DNA from: an uncultured bacterium
Lineage (GTDB): Bacteria; Bacillota; Clostridia; Lachnospirales; Lachnospiraceae
Reading direction: 5' to 3'
DNA: 32,108 bases
Assembly (NCBI GenBank): GCA_948467735.1
Contig: CAOKFN010000052.1
Span: 1 to 32,108 of the forward strand
The position numbers and the translations under genes are program-made. Below the pieces are notes generated by a model. The model did not search any database and was not told where the DNA came from. It was given only the letters and a program-made list of their open reading frames with translations. Below are positions 14,474 through 23,580 of the stretch, piece after piece (position 1 is the first letter of the stretch; each line of letters opens with the position of its first letter).

Positions 14474-14595
14474 GGAATATCTGCGGGAATTGCCGGGTGT
14501 ATGGGAGCGTGTGGACAATGGGGATTCACAGGCGGTTTGGAATTGCAGGTGATAAACTTTTGGGGGTTATTTTGGAGATTTAGGGAAGGCGGAGG

Positions 14596-17058
14596 ATGAT
14601 GGAAGGGAAAAAGGTTTTGAGAAGATTGGGCCGGAGCACGGTTCTGGCGGCATGTATTTTGACGGTTGGCTGCGGCGATGTATCGGGCATGAACGGTAAT
14701 GCGGCGGGCGGCTCCGCTCAGGGGAGCGCGGTGATGCCGGAGGAAGGGAGCAATGGGCCGGAAAGGGATGGCAAATCGGAAGGAGCTGGTGGTTGGGGAA
14801 GAGCCGATGGGTTGGAAGAAGCTAGCGATCTGGAAGGAGCCGATGGGCCGGAAAGAGCCGACAAATCGGAAGGAGCCGATGCAGCGAAGGGCGGCAGTGT
14901 ATCGGGCGGCACGGTAGAAACGGCTGGGCAGCCGGGTTCCGCTGCAACGCCGAACGTTTCGGACAAAGGCTCAAACAAAGAGGATGTGATTGTTCTCAAT
15001 GAAGATATGAGCGTGGAAGAATATTTGGAGGCCTGCGGGATGAAGGAGATTTCCTCGCTGTATCTGAATCTGAAGGCGGTGGAGGATATTGTCTATGTGC
15101 CGATTGGCAGCGAGGCGGAAATCTATCGTTCCGGCATTTACTGCGGCAGGATAGGGCTGGAAAGATTTTACAGGGAGGACTGGACAGGCGATCCCCAGTA
15201 TGTGCAGCTGCGTTTCAGGGGGCCTAGGGCGCGGCATACGGAATTGGATATTTCCGGGCAAGCGGCGCGGCAGGGGCTGGCGATGGCTTATCGGAGGGAA
15301 TCGGAGCTGTATGATCAGCCGTATCTTAGGGACTGGATGCTGGAAAACGGATATGTGCTTACGAAGGAGGAGCTGGCGGAGAGGAGGCTTACGGATTATC
15401 TTGCGGCGTATGGGCAGGAAGGCTCCGAATACGGCTGGGTCATGGAGCTTTCCGGATATCTGGTGGATGAGGAGCTTCTGGAGGCCTTGCTGGAAGCGGT
15501 GGAGGTGAAGGGGGAGAAATTAAACGGAAACCTGCCGGAAGGGGGCGTAAGTCTTTCGGCGCGGGAAGAGACGGGAAGTCGGCCCCAAGCCTATCGGCGC
15601 GAGGCCGAGCTGCTGATACCGGGCAATAGTGACGGCGTGGTGGAGGGGAATGCGCCCTTTGCCTTTCATGTCCGAGCGGGGGATTCCGATTATTCCGTGC
15701 CTGCGGGAACGGTGGCGCTGGAAGAGGAGGACGGCTGGAAACTGTATGCTTATGCGTCGTATTATCTGAGCGGGATAGGGGATATCAGCCTGCGCAGGCT
15801 GGAGTTGGCGGGAAAAAGCAGGGAAGATATCGTCGTTCGGGATATGGGGGAGAGCTGGCAGGAGGAGAATCTGGCAGAAACCGAAGCGGGCTTTGAATAT
15901 ACGGTGAGGGAAGGCAGCCTCGAGAGGCATTATGTAGTGGACAGCGGTTCGGGCATGATGATAAAGGTCAGCCGATTTGTGGCGGACGATGGGGAGAGCG
16001 AAGGCGCGGCGGTTTCCGGCACGGAGAAGAGTACGGAAGAGTATTTGGAGGCATATGGGGTGAAGGAGTATTCATCCCAATATCTGAAACTGAAAGCGGC
16101 GGAGGATGTTCTCTATGTGCCGAGGCAGAAGGGCGGGGAGGATGACGGGGATTCCTCTTATATTGACATTTATCATTCCGGAACCTACTGCGGTTATATC
16201 GGTACGGCAAAGCTTTGGTCCATGGGGAAGGAGTGGAAGGATTGGACAACGGACAGCCAGTCCGCGGCATCACGTTTCGGGGGAGCGAGAACCATGGCTG
16301 TGGAGCAGGAGGTTCCCGGGCAGGCGGCTTCGCAGGGGCTTGCAATGCTTTTCCGGCGGGAGGCGGATTTGTACAATGTGCCCAGCAGGGAAGGATGGAT
16401 GCTGAAAAACGGATACTTTCTGACGGAGGAGGAAGCGTCCAAGCGGTGTCTGACAGATTATCTGGCAGTGTACGGACGGGAGGGTTCGGGATATGTATAT
16501 GCCATGATTTTGTCGGATTATCTGGTGGATGAGGAGCTGCTTGGGGTTCTGCTGGAAGCGGTGGAGATAGAAGGAACGCCGGGGGAGGATGTTTTGTGGT
16601 CGGAGAATGGGGCGAAGGAGCGGCCTTCGTCGGTTTTTGCCGAGGAGGAGCTGGGAATTGGCACCATCCATCCAAGAGGGAGCAGGCTTACGGCTTTTTA
16701 TTTTCAGGCGGGGGAGTCCGTGTATTCCGTGCCCATAGGGACAGTGGCGGCGGCCGACGGGGATGGATGGAAGCTGTATGCCTATGTGAATTATGATTTG
16801 AGCGAGATAGGTGAGGTCAGCCTGCGGAGGCTTAGCAGATGGGGCGCAGGCCGGGAAGAGATTGTGGCGCGGGACATGGGCGAGCAGTATCGGGTGGAGA
16901 ACCTGACCGTCACCGAGACAGGGTTTGAGTATCGGGTGAGGGAAGGGGTGTATGAGAGGGTGTATGTTGTGGATGAGGCATCGGGCATGATGATAAGGGC
17001 GGAGTACCTTGCAGGCGGGGTGAGGACGTCGGAGAAGATGGAAAAGGCAGGTGATTGA
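14596..17058 (+). CDS. Large lipoprotein with two tandem homologous domains
   Basis: An 820-aa predicted lipoprotein. The N-terminus has a basic region and hydrophobic core ending LAACILTVGC; C20 has the better lipobox, C26 the better hydrophobic length. Residues about 45-115 are a disordered linker of imperfect six-residue units (DGPERA, DKSEGA, DLEGA). Two homologous halves follow, roughly 138-475 and 479-815. Each begins VEEYLEACGMKE or TEEYLEAYGVKE, carries YVP, a YCGxIG strand, QAAxQGLAM, DWMLENGY/GWMLKNGY, LTDYLA, YLVDEELLxxLLEAVE and a DGWKLYAY strand, and ends with GSGMMIK or ASGMMIR. I know no family for the unit. The start is not certain: ATG at 14596 and 14599 are very close to GGAGG, and a TTG shortly after is possible. 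Confidence 0.75.
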   Translation: MMEGKKVLRRLGRSTVLAACILTVGCGDVSGMNGNAAGGSAQGSAVMPEEGSNGPERDGKSEGAGGWGRADGLEEASDLEGADGPERADKSEGADAAKGGSVSGGTVETAGQPGSAATPNVSDKGSNKEDVIVLNEDMSVEEYLEACGMKEISSLYLNLKAVEDIVYVPIGSEAEIYRSGIYCGRIGLERFYREDWTGDPQYVQLRFRGPRARHTELDISGQAARQGLAMAYRRESELYDQPYLRDWMLENGYVLTKEELAERRLTDYLAAYGQEGSEYGWVMELSGYLVDEELLEALLEAVEVKGEKLNGNLPEGGVSLSAREETGSRPQAYRREAELLIPGNSDGVVEGNAPFAFHVRAGDSDYSVPAGTVALEEEDGWKLYAYASYYLSGIGDISLRRLELAGKSREDIVVRDMGESWQEENLAETEAGFEYTVREGSLERHYVVDSGSGMMIKVSRFVADDGESEGAAVSGTEKSTEEYLEAYGVKEYSSQYLKLKAAEDVLYVPRQKGGEDDGDSSYIDIYHSGTYCGYIGTAKLWSMGKEWKDWTTDSQSAASRFGGARTMAVEQEVPGQAASQGLAMLFRREADLYNVPSREGWMLKNGYFLTEEEASKRCLTDYLAVYGREGSGYVYAMILSDYLVDEELLGVLLEAVEIEGTPGEDVLWSENGAKERPSSVFAEEELGIGTIHPRGSRLTAFYFQAGESVYSVPIGTVAAADGDGWKLYAYVNYDLSEIGEVSLRRLSRWGAGREEIVARDMGEQYRVENLTVTETGFEYRVREGVYERVYVVDEASGMMIRAEYLAGGVRTSEKMEKAGD

Positions 17059-17110
17059 GAGGGACGTCTGGGCGGCGGAAGCCTTGTTTTGGAAATTGGC
17101 AGGATTTAAA

Positions 17111-17147
17111 AACGCTGCGGGCCCTTAAAGCCTGCGGCGTTCTTTTA
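17111..17147 (+). terminator. Rho-independent terminator after the lipoprotein
   Basis: AACGCTGCGGGC (17111-17122) pairs with GCCTGCGGCGTT (17130-17141) over 12 positions, two of them G-U, around a seven-base loop. CTTTTAT follows. It lies about 50 bases after the lipoprotein stop. Confidence 0.85.
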
Positions 17148-17221
17148 TGGGAATTTCCGGGGGTTAAAACTGTGAAATTTTTGGGGGTTAAATTATCGGG
17201 ATTTTTTGGGCAGATTTTTCA

Positions 17222-17250
17222 TTGACAACAGCGGGAAAATACATTATGAT
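17222..17250 (+). promoter_or_regulatory. Promoter of the Rpn-like nuclease gene
   Basis: TTGACA (17222-17227) and TATGAT (17245-17250) are separated by exactly 17 bases. The predicted transcript start is about 125 bases upstream of the preferred ATG at 17385. Confidence 0.7.
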
Positions 17251-17384
17251 GATTTTATCAGTACAGGTTCGTGAAGAGGTGCATATCGCACATTCAGGCA
17301 GTTTCTGCCGCGTTTTTTCACATACTGGCAGGGACGATGATAAGGATGGATTCTCTGCCTGACAATTTCAGAAGGAGAATGCAT

Positions 17385-18311
17385 ATGAAGAGCAGGATGA
17401 AGGTATTTTCGGCGAAGGGGCGTCATGTACGCCGCAGGATGAGGCGGTTTTGGGGGAATCGAAAGGTAAAGGACAGGCTTTTCTGCTATATTTTCGAGAA
17501 AGACAGGAAGGCACTGCTGGAGCTGTACAATGCGCTGAACGGGACGGATTATCAGGATGAGCGGGAGCTTCGGATTGTCACTCTAAAGAATGTGGTCTAT
17601 ATGTCCATGAATAATGATGTGGCAGTCATTTTGGCGGAAACCATGGAGCTTTATGAGCATCAGAGTACGGACTGTCCCAATATGCCCCTGCGGTTTCTGC
17701 TGTACATAGCCGCCGAGTATGAGGCACTGGCGGAACGCATGGACGCAAACTTGTATGGGAAAGCCTTGATTAAGCTGCCGACGCCAAGATGCGTTGTGTT
17801 TTACAACGGGGACGAGGATTTTGAAGACGAGAGGATTCTGCGGCTGACGGATGCGTTCGCGGACGGACAAGGCGGGCGGGAATCCTCTCTGGAGCTGACG
17901 GTGCGGGTGCTGAACATCAATAATGGGTATAATGAGGAGCTGATGAAAAAATGCAGACGGCTGGAGGAATATTCCTTGTTTGTGGCGGAAATCAAGAAAA
18001 TGCAGAAGAGGGGATATTCGGTTGGGGAGGCGGTGGATACCGCCGTACAGCACTGCGTTGAACAGGGGATTATGGCGGATATATTGGGGCCTTTTCAGGC
18101 GGAGGTGAAGAAAATGCTGTTGACGGAATATGATGAAAAGAGGACAATGAGACTGTTTCGCAGGGAGGCGAAGGAGGAAGGAATCAGAGAAGAGAGGGAA
18201 CGTCTGGTGGAGGCGATGCTTGGCAGGGGAATTTCGGCGGAAGAGATTTCACAAATGACGGATTTGCCGCTGGAGGAAATAAAAGACATCCGGAAGTGTT
18301 TGGACAAATAG
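17385..18311 (+). CDS. Rpn-family PD-(D/E)XK nuclease / putative transposase
   Basis: A 308-aa protein of the Rpn (recombination-promoting nuclease) / PDDEXK transposase-like group. The frame is open from 17271, but the ATG at 17385 has GAAGGAG directly upstream. Family marks are KVKDRLFCYIFEKDRKALLE near the start, NDVAVILAETMELYEHQST (the acidic and E-x-Q nuclease core), NMPLRFLLYIAAEYE, and VVFYNG. The C-terminal part contains EEYSLFVAEIKKM and KEEGIREERERLVEAML, ending in a short helical module (GISAEEISQMTDLPLEEI) common in clostridial members. E. coli Rpn proteins are DNA endonucleases that raise recombination and may act in phage defence. No terminal repeats flank the gene, so I see no evidence that it is itself mobile. 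Confidence 0.88.
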   Translation: MKSRMKVFSAKGRHVRRRMRRFWGNRKVKDRLFCYIFEKDRKALLELYNALNGTDYQDERELRIVTLKNVVYMSMNNDVAVILAETMELYEHQSTDCPNMPLRFLLYIAAEYEALAERMDANLYGKALIKLPTPRCVVFYNGDEDFEDERILRLTDAFADGQGGRESSLELTVRVLNINNGYNEELMKKCRRLEEYSLFVAEIKKMQKRGYSVGEAVDTAVQHCVEQGIMADILGPFQAEVKKMLLTEYDEKRTMRLFRREAKEEGIREERERLVEAMLGRGISAEEISQMTDLPLEEIKDIRKCLDK

Positions 18312-18368
18312 GAGGTGTTGATAGAACAGCTTGGAGAGATGGGCCTGTCTTAAGTTCACACAGGCAGG

Positions 18369-18404
18369 AGGAAAATACTCTCGACGGGGGCAGGGTATTT
18401 TCCT
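18369..18404. terminator. Hairpin between convergent genes
   Basis: AGGAAAATAC (18369-18378) and GTATTTTCCT (18395-18404) form a perfect 10-bp stem with a 16-base loop. It lies between the convergent stops at 18311 and 18421 and could end transcripts from either side, although no long T-run follows. Confidence 0.6.
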
Positions 18405-18420
18405 GTGCCAGTGAATTTTA

Positions 18421-19404
18421 TTATTTCTTTCTGCCAAATGCGTGAATCAATGCTATTATGGCAGGGAACAGCACTCCGGCGGCCACAAGAATAATCCAGC
18501 TGTATTCCCAGCGGCTCGTCGTCAGACTATATGACAGAAAAACTGCAGCGGCCGTCAGCCAATAAGCGGTGGATACGGCGGTTACGATGGGCTGCTTTTC
18601 CTTCTTTTCTTTGGAATAATCACCCTCCTGCAAGAGTTTTTCATAGCTTTCCCAGATAATACCGGTGCGGACGAAGAAAATCACGCCGATTCCGGCTATA
18701 ACAAGGCAGACGGAAAGCATAAGCACCAACAATGTGTCATCCTCGCTGAAAGCCATGCCTCCAAATAGAGGGATGAGAGACAAGATGCACAGGCAGGCTC
18801 CGATAATGTTATTTTTGGTATAAGTATTTTTGTATTGTTCTTTCCGTTCTTTTACCATTCCGCTGACGCCGTATGCCGTTTCAAAAATTTCCTTTTCCAG
18901 ATATTCATAGGGGGCGGTTTTGCTGCCGTTTGCGATAAATATGGCCACGGCGATGGCGACGAAAATCAGTAAAATTACCATGCCGATTCCTGCGGCGGCG
19001 TTATCCGTCACGCCGTATTTTGCGGCTTCGTCGGCGGCCGCGCCCAGCAGAAAGAGGCATATGGGGGACAGGATGCATAAAAAGACGGCGTATGCGATTG
19101 GCTTTGAGGCTGCCGCTTTTATGGAGAGAAAGGCGTTGGCCTCCTCCATGGATACCTGTCTGATAGAAGATAATTCTTTGGATGCATTCAGGGCTTCCGG
19201 CTCTTCAAATTCGTCCTTGAGAAGATAATCCGTACTTACGCCGAATAATTCCGAAAGGCGAACCATTTTTTCAAGGTCCGGTATGGACTGCGCTCCTTCC
19301 CATTTTGAAACGGACTGTCTTGTGACGTTCATCTGCTCTGCCAATTCTTCTTGTGACCATCCGGCTTTTTTGCGAAGGTGCATCAGTTTGTCTGCAAAAA
19401 TCAT
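18421..19404 (-). CDS. XRE-type HTH protein with C-terminal membrane domain
   Basis: A 327-aa protein on the minus strand. The start at 19404 is fixed by AAGGAGG about eight bases upstream; the open frame extends further but would begin with unrelated sequence. Residues 3-60 form a Cro/CI helix-turn-helix (KLMHLRKKAGWSQEELAEQM, then NVTRQSVSKWEGAQSIPDL) followed by the usual FGVSTDYLL. After a hydrophilic linker come about six hydrophobic segments (for example IAYAVFLCILSPICLFLLGA and GIGMVILLIFVAIAVAIFI), so the regulator is membrane-bound. Such HTH-membrane fusions are frequent in gut Clostridia and probably sense the envelope. It is divergent from the ABC exporter genes, which makes them a possible target. 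Confidence 0.88.
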   Translation of the reverse strand: MIFADKLMHLRKKAGWSQEELAEQMNVTRQSVSKWEGAQSIPDLEKMVRLSELFGVSTDYLLKDEFEEPEALNASKELSSIRQVSMEEANAFLSIKAAASKPIAYAVFLCILSPICLFLLGAAADEAAKYGVTDNAAAGIGMVILLIFVAIAVAIFIANGSKTAPYEYLEKEIFETAYGVSGMVKERKEQYKNTYTKNNIIGACLCILSLIPLFGGMAFSEDDTLLVLMLSVCLVIAGIGVIFFVRTGIIWESYEKLLQEGDYSKEKKEKQPIVTAVSTAYWLTAAAVFLSYSLTTSRWEYSWIILVAAGVLFPAIIALIHAFGRKK

Positions 19405-19858
19405 TTTTACTTCCTCCTTTTTAAAGTTACGCAGCCGGCCGTATTGCATCGACAGCCGGGAACAATTTCCTGTTGGCAGTGTATGTGTCCGTAAATCGTT
19501 CAAGGTATCCTCCGGCCGACGGCTGTTTTTATTTTTTGGCTGCAAGTTGTTTGTTATGGATAAAGTGTATCAATTTTTGAAGGCGCATTCAACCAATTAC
19601 CGCCATTCAATATGTCAACTGACAGTTGCAATCAGCTTTTTATGCCTGCGACAGAGGGTTTTTTATGGATGGAATGTTATGTTTATTGTTGTGGAACGGC
19701 ATTTTGAGAGGCACCTTGATGGGTAGTTTGGTTTAGGGATGAACTACAGTCATTTTGAAACGATGGTGCCATGACGGCCCAAAAAGTGATTGCCGAGAGT
19801 ACGTTCTTGTGGTATTCTAAAATAGTATTTTTTAACAGCGCAAAAATAGGAGAGCGTC
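19405..19858. other. Divergent intergenic region
   Basis: The 454 bases between the HTH protein and the exporter contain no gene I can support. A perfect inverted repeat CAACTG-a-CAGTTG (19616-19628) is a candidate operator. A promoter for the exporter lies at 19790-19818. Plus-strand frames across part of the region are antisense to the HTH gene and not gene-like. No clear minus-strand promoter was found. Confidence 0.4.
19790..19818 (+). promoter_or_regulatory. Promoter of the ABC exporter operon
   Basis: TTGCCG (19790-19795) and TATTCT (19813-19818) are separated by 17 bases, about 40 bases before the start codon at 19859. The match is moderate. Confidence 0.5.
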
Positions 19859-21625
19859 ATGGAGCAGAAGAAATTTTCATTGATTCCTTACTTATTAAAA
19901 TATAAATGGCATTATCTGGGGGGCATTATTATCTTGATGCTGGTGGATCTGGCGAATCTGTATGTGCCCCAGTTTACAGGGGAATTGATTGACGGGCTGT
20001 CGGGAGGACTGCTCGGACAGGACGGCGTACTGCCTCTGCTGGGGAAAATTTTTGCCGCGGGCGCGGTGATGATGCTGGGAAGGTTTGGATGGAGATATTG
20101 TATCTTCGGCGCGGCAAGGGGGATTGAGTATCGGCTGCGGAACGACATGTTCGGGCATTTGGAGACGCTGTCCGCCCGTTATTTTAACAGCCGCAAGACC
20201 GGCGATTTGATGGCGCATTTTACGAACGACCTGCAGGCCCTTCGCATGGCTGTGGGGCCTGCGGTGGTCACTGCCTTTGACGCCATTGTGATGACCGTTA
20301 TGGTCTTGGTAAAAATGATAGTTTATGTGGATTTTCAGTTGACTCTTCTGGCCTTTGTGCCTTTGATTCTGGTGGCGTTTGGCTGTTATTTTTATGGGAT
20401 GGAAGCCAAGAAACGTCAGATCAGACGGCAGAAGGCGTTCTCGGACCTTTCCGATAAGGTTCAGGAAAGTCTGGCCGGAGTGCGGGTGCTCAAGGCTTTT
20501 GTGCAGGAGGAGGAAGATTTTAAATCGTTTGAGGAAGCGGGCAGGAAAAGCATGGAGAAAAATCTGTCGGTGGTAAAGCTTCGGGCGGTATTCGGCCCCG
20601 CGCTGGATCTGGTCACGGGCATCAGCCTGCTTTTGACATTGCTGTTCGGCGGCCGGATGGTGCTGGCTGGGCAGGTGTCCATCGGTAAATTTGTGGCGTT
20701 TAATTCATACATCGGCATGCTGGTATGGCCCATGATCGCCTGCGGAGACTGCATTAACAGTTTCAGTCAGGCGGCGGCTGCGTTTCAGAGGATTGCCTGT
20801 ATCTTTCGGGAAGAACCGGATATTGTTGACAAATCCAATGGGGAGGATGTGCGCATCAAGGGCGATATCGTATTGAGGGATTTGACTTTTACGTATCCTG
20901 ACGGTGAGGAGCCGGTATTGAAGCATGTAAATCTCCATGTGAAGGCGGGAGAAATGCTGGGGGTTCTGGGGCGTACCGGAAGCGGAAAGTCCAGTCTGGC
21001 AGATCTGCTCCTGCGGGTTTATGACTGTGAGGAAGGGGCGCTTTTGGTGGACGGCAGGCCCATTACGGAGTTCCCGCTGGCAGTGCTTCACCGGGATATG
21101 GCTTATGTGCCGCAGGAGAGCTTTTTATTTTCGGACACCTTGGAAGAAAATATTGCCTTTGGTCTGGAGGAGCGTATCAGCGAGCATCCGGAATTGCACG
21201 AAAGAATTCAGGAAGCGGCGAAAGAGGCCTGCATTCACGATAATATTATGGAATTTCCGGAACAATACCAAACCTTGGTGGGGGAACGGGGCGTTACGCT
21301 GTCGGGAGGACAGAAGCAGAGAAGCTCCATTGCGAGGGCACTGCTGATGGACGCCTCCGTGTTGATCTTGGATGATTCTCTTTCGGCGGTGGACACGGAT
21401 ACGGAGGAAAAGATACTGGAAAATCTGATGCGGCAGCGACAGGGCAAGACAACGATTGTAGTGGCCCACCGCATTTCCACGCTTCAGAAGGCGGATCATA
21501 TTGCGGTGCTGACGGAAGGAAAGCTGACGGAATACGGCACCCACGAAGAACTGACCGCCCTCGGCGGCTTCTATGCCCAAATATACGAAAAACAGCAGCT
21601 GGAGCAGGAACTGGTGGGAATGTAG
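19859..21625 (+). CDS. ABC exporter half, degenerate-site subunit
   Basis: A 588-aa fused permease-ATPase (type IV ABC exporter half). Six membrane segments lie in residues 15-320, including the ABC1 landmark YFNSRKTGDLMAHFTND. The ATPase domain has Walker A GRTGSGKS (371-378), the Q-loop in VPQESFLFS, a canonical signature LSGGQ (481-485), Walker B VLILDD (501-506) and switch H537. The residue after Walker B is D506 where the catalytic Glu should be, so this subunit's own ATP site is the non-catalytic one, as in BmrC/YheI-, LmrC- or TM287-like subunits. The partner gene follows after 59 bases. Such pairs export drugs, lipids or peptides; the substrate cannot be read from sequence. GGAG precedes the ATG. 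Confidence 0.95.
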   Translation: MEQKKFSLIPYLLKYKWHYLGGIIILMLVDLANLYVPQFTGELIDGLSGGLLGQDGVLPLLGKIFAAGAVMMLGRFGWRYCIFGAARGIEYRLRNDMFGHLETLSARYFNSRKTGDLMAHFTNDLQALRMAVGPAVVTAFDAIVMTVMVLVKMIVYVDFQLTLLAFVPLILVAFGCYFYGMEAKKRQIRRQKAFSDLSDKVQESLAGVRVLKAFVQEEEDFKSFEEAGRKSMEKNLSVVKLRAVFGPALDLVTGISLLLTLLFGGRMVLAGQVSIGKFVAFNSYIGMLVWPMIACGDCINSFSQAAAAFQRIACIFREEPDIVDKSNGEDVRIKGDIVLRDLTFTYPDGEEPVLKHVNLHVKAGEMLGVLGRTGSGKSSLADLLLRVYDCEEGALLVDGRPITEFPLAVLHRDMAYVPQESFLFSDTLEENIAFGLEERISEHPELHERIQEAAKEACIHDNIMEFPEQYQTLVGERGVTLSGGQKQRSSIARALLMDASVLILDDSLSAVDTDTEEKILENLMRQRQGKTTIVVAHRISTLQKADHIAVLTEGKLTEYGTHEELTALGGFYAQIYEKQQLEQELVGM

Positions 21626-21684
21626 GGGCGCTGAAGCGCATATTGTGCTAAAGCACATGACGGAACTGGAATGGAGGACTTTTT

Positions 21685-23460
21685 ATGAGCTCATTGACGG
21701 AGGATAAGATAGAGTCAAATTATAAAGGAAACGCCCTGCTTCATCTGCTTTCTTATATGAAGCCCTACGGGGGCTGGGTGGCGGTCTGTCTGGCGCTGGT
21801 TCTGGCGCTGACGGGAATCGACTTATATCGGCCCATGCTGATTGGCGACGCCATAGATTTGTTTGAAGCCGAGGGCAATTATGATGTGATTGTGGACACG
21901 GCTGTAAAATACGGTATTGTGCTGATACTCAGCTTTGTGTTTAATATCACTCAGACTTGGCTTCTGCAGAAGACGGGGCAGAGGATTATTTTTACGATCC
22001 GCAAGGAATTGTATGCTCATATTCAGTCTTTAAGCTGTCGGTATTTTGATTTGACTCCGGTGGGCAAGCTGGTCACTCGCGTCACGAACGATGTGGAAGC
22101 GCTGGATGAAATGTATTCCGGTATCTTGGTAAGGCTTTTCCGCAATATTGTCAAGATTATTGGTCTGGCGATTATCATGCTGGCGCTGGACTGGAAGCTG
22201 GCGTTGATTTCGTTTATCCTGCTGCCCTTTGTAGCGGTTCTTACGGTGGTGTTTCGCAAAATTGCCAGACAGACGTACCGTGTCTCGCGGACGCGGCTGA
22301 CGGATTTGAACACTTTTTTGTCCGAAAATATATCAGGAATGCGCATTATCCAGATTTTTGGCAGGGAGAAGCGTAAGTTTGAGGAATTTAACGACAAAAA
22401 TCATAAGCTGTACCGGGCTTTATATAAAGAAATGATGGTGTTTGCGGTTTTCCGGCCTTTGATATACATTTTGAGCATAATTTCGCTGATGATTGTGCTT
22501 GGATCGGGCAGCAGGGATGTGCTGGGAGGGGTGATTTCCATCGGCACCCTGTATATTTTTGCACAGTATATTCAATCTTTTTTTGAACCCATACAGGAGC
22601 TTGCGGAGCAGTTTTCCACGCTGCAGTCCTCTCTGGCGTCGGCGGAGAAAATTTTTACCATTATGGATGAGGAGCCGCTGGTGAAGGAGGATGAAAATCC
22701 GGTGGTTCTGCCGGAAATCAAGGGACGCATTGAGTTCTCCCATGTGTGGTTTGCCTATGACGATGAAAACTATGTGCTGCGGGATGTGTCCTTCGTCATC
22801 GAACCGGGGGAGAAAGCCGCGTTTGTGGGTGCTACCGGCGCGGGTAAATCATCTATTTTAAATTTAATCGGACGGTATTACGATATTCAGAAGGGGAATA
22901 TTTATATTGACGGCGTGGACATTCGGAGGCTTTCCAAGAAGCAGCTGCGGAGCGCCATCGGACAGATGCAGCAGGATGTGTTTATTTTTGAGGGAAATAT
23001 CGAAAATAATATTCGGCTGCACAATGAGGAGATTCCTTTGGAGGAGATTAAGGCGGCTGCGGAGTATGTAAACGCCTCCCGTTTCATTGAGAAGCTGCCG
23101 GAGGGGTATCAGGAGCCAGTGTCCGAGCGGGGATCCACTTTTTCAGCGGGGGAAAGACAGCTGTTGTCCTTTGCAAGAACCCTCGCCCATAGCCCTAGGA
23201 TTCTGGTGATGGATGAGGCGACCGCCAACATTGATACCGAGACGGAGCTTTTGATTCAAGAGGCGCTGGAAAAGCTGATGCAAAACCGTACTACTATCAT
23301 GGTGGCCCATCGGCTTTCCACCATTCAGCATGCGGATTGTATTATGGTGATGCATAAGGGAAAAATCCGGGAGCGGGGCACGCATCAGGAGCTGCTGGCC
23401 CAAGGGGGAATCTATAAGAAACTGTATGAGCTGCAGATTCACCATGAAGTATCGGCTTGA
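21685..23460 (+). CDS. ABC exporter half, catalytic-site subunit
   Basis: A 591-aa partner of the preceding ABC protein, with the same permease-ATPase layout. It has RYFDLTPVGKLVTRVTNDVEAL in the membrane domain, Walker A GATGAGKS (382-389), QQDVFIFEGNIENNI around the Q-loop, Walker B ILVMDE (506-511) with the catalytic E511, and switch H542. The signature is altered to FSAGE (486-490). Together the two genes make one complete ATP site (this Walker A/B plus the partner's LSGGQ) and one degenerate site (the partner's D506 plus this FSAGE). This is the known asymmetry of heterodimeric exporters such as BmrCD, LmrCD and TM287/288. A small hairpin (TGTGCT-aa-AGCACA) lies in the gap before it, and the ATG follows GGAGG. 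Confidence 0.95.
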   Translation: MSSLTEDKIESNYKGNALLHLLSYMKPYGGWVAVCLALVLALTGIDLYRPMLIGDAIDLFEAEGNYDVIVDTAVKYGIVLILSFVFNITQTWLLQKTGQRIIFTIRKELYAHIQSLSCRYFDLTPVGKLVTRVTNDVEALDEMYSGILVRLFRNIVKIIGLAIIMLALDWKLALISFILLPFVAVLTVVFRKIARQTYRVSRTRLTDLNTFLSENISGMRIIQIFGREKRKFEEFNDKNHKLYRALYKEMMVFAVFRPLIYILSIISLMIVLGSGSRDVLGGVISIGTLYIFAQYIQSFFEPIQELAEQFSTLQSSLASAEKIFTIMDEEPLVKEDENPVVLPEIKGRIEFSHVWFAYDDENYVLRDVSFVIEPGEKAAFVGATGAGKSSILNLIGRYYDIQKGNIYIDGVDIRRLSKKQLRSAIGQMQQDVFIFEGNIENNIRLHNEEIPLEEIKAAAEYVNASRFIEKLPEGYQEPVSERGSTFSAGERQLLSFARTLAHSPRILVMDEATANIDTETELLIQEALEKLMQNRTTIMVAHRLSTIQHADCIMVMHKGKIRERGTHQELLAQGGIYKKLYELQIHHEVSA

Positions 23461-23580
23461 TGCCGGGAATTCTGCCGCAATTTTAATTCCATGCACAAAA
23501 GGAGGCTGTGACAGTCTTGTGTTTTATGCGCGCAGAAGTGCAGGGAACCATGGAGTAAGTGTGATTTTCGGAGGAGTTCT

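Noticed and set aside
17385..18311. Rpn-like gene as a complete transposon
   Set aside because: No terminal inverted repeats or target duplications were found around it, and it has its own promoter.
19283..19726. 147-codon plus-strand frame across the start of the HTH gene
   Set aside because: Its first part is antisense to the conserved HTH coding sequence, and the remainder has no ribosome binding site or recognisable motif.
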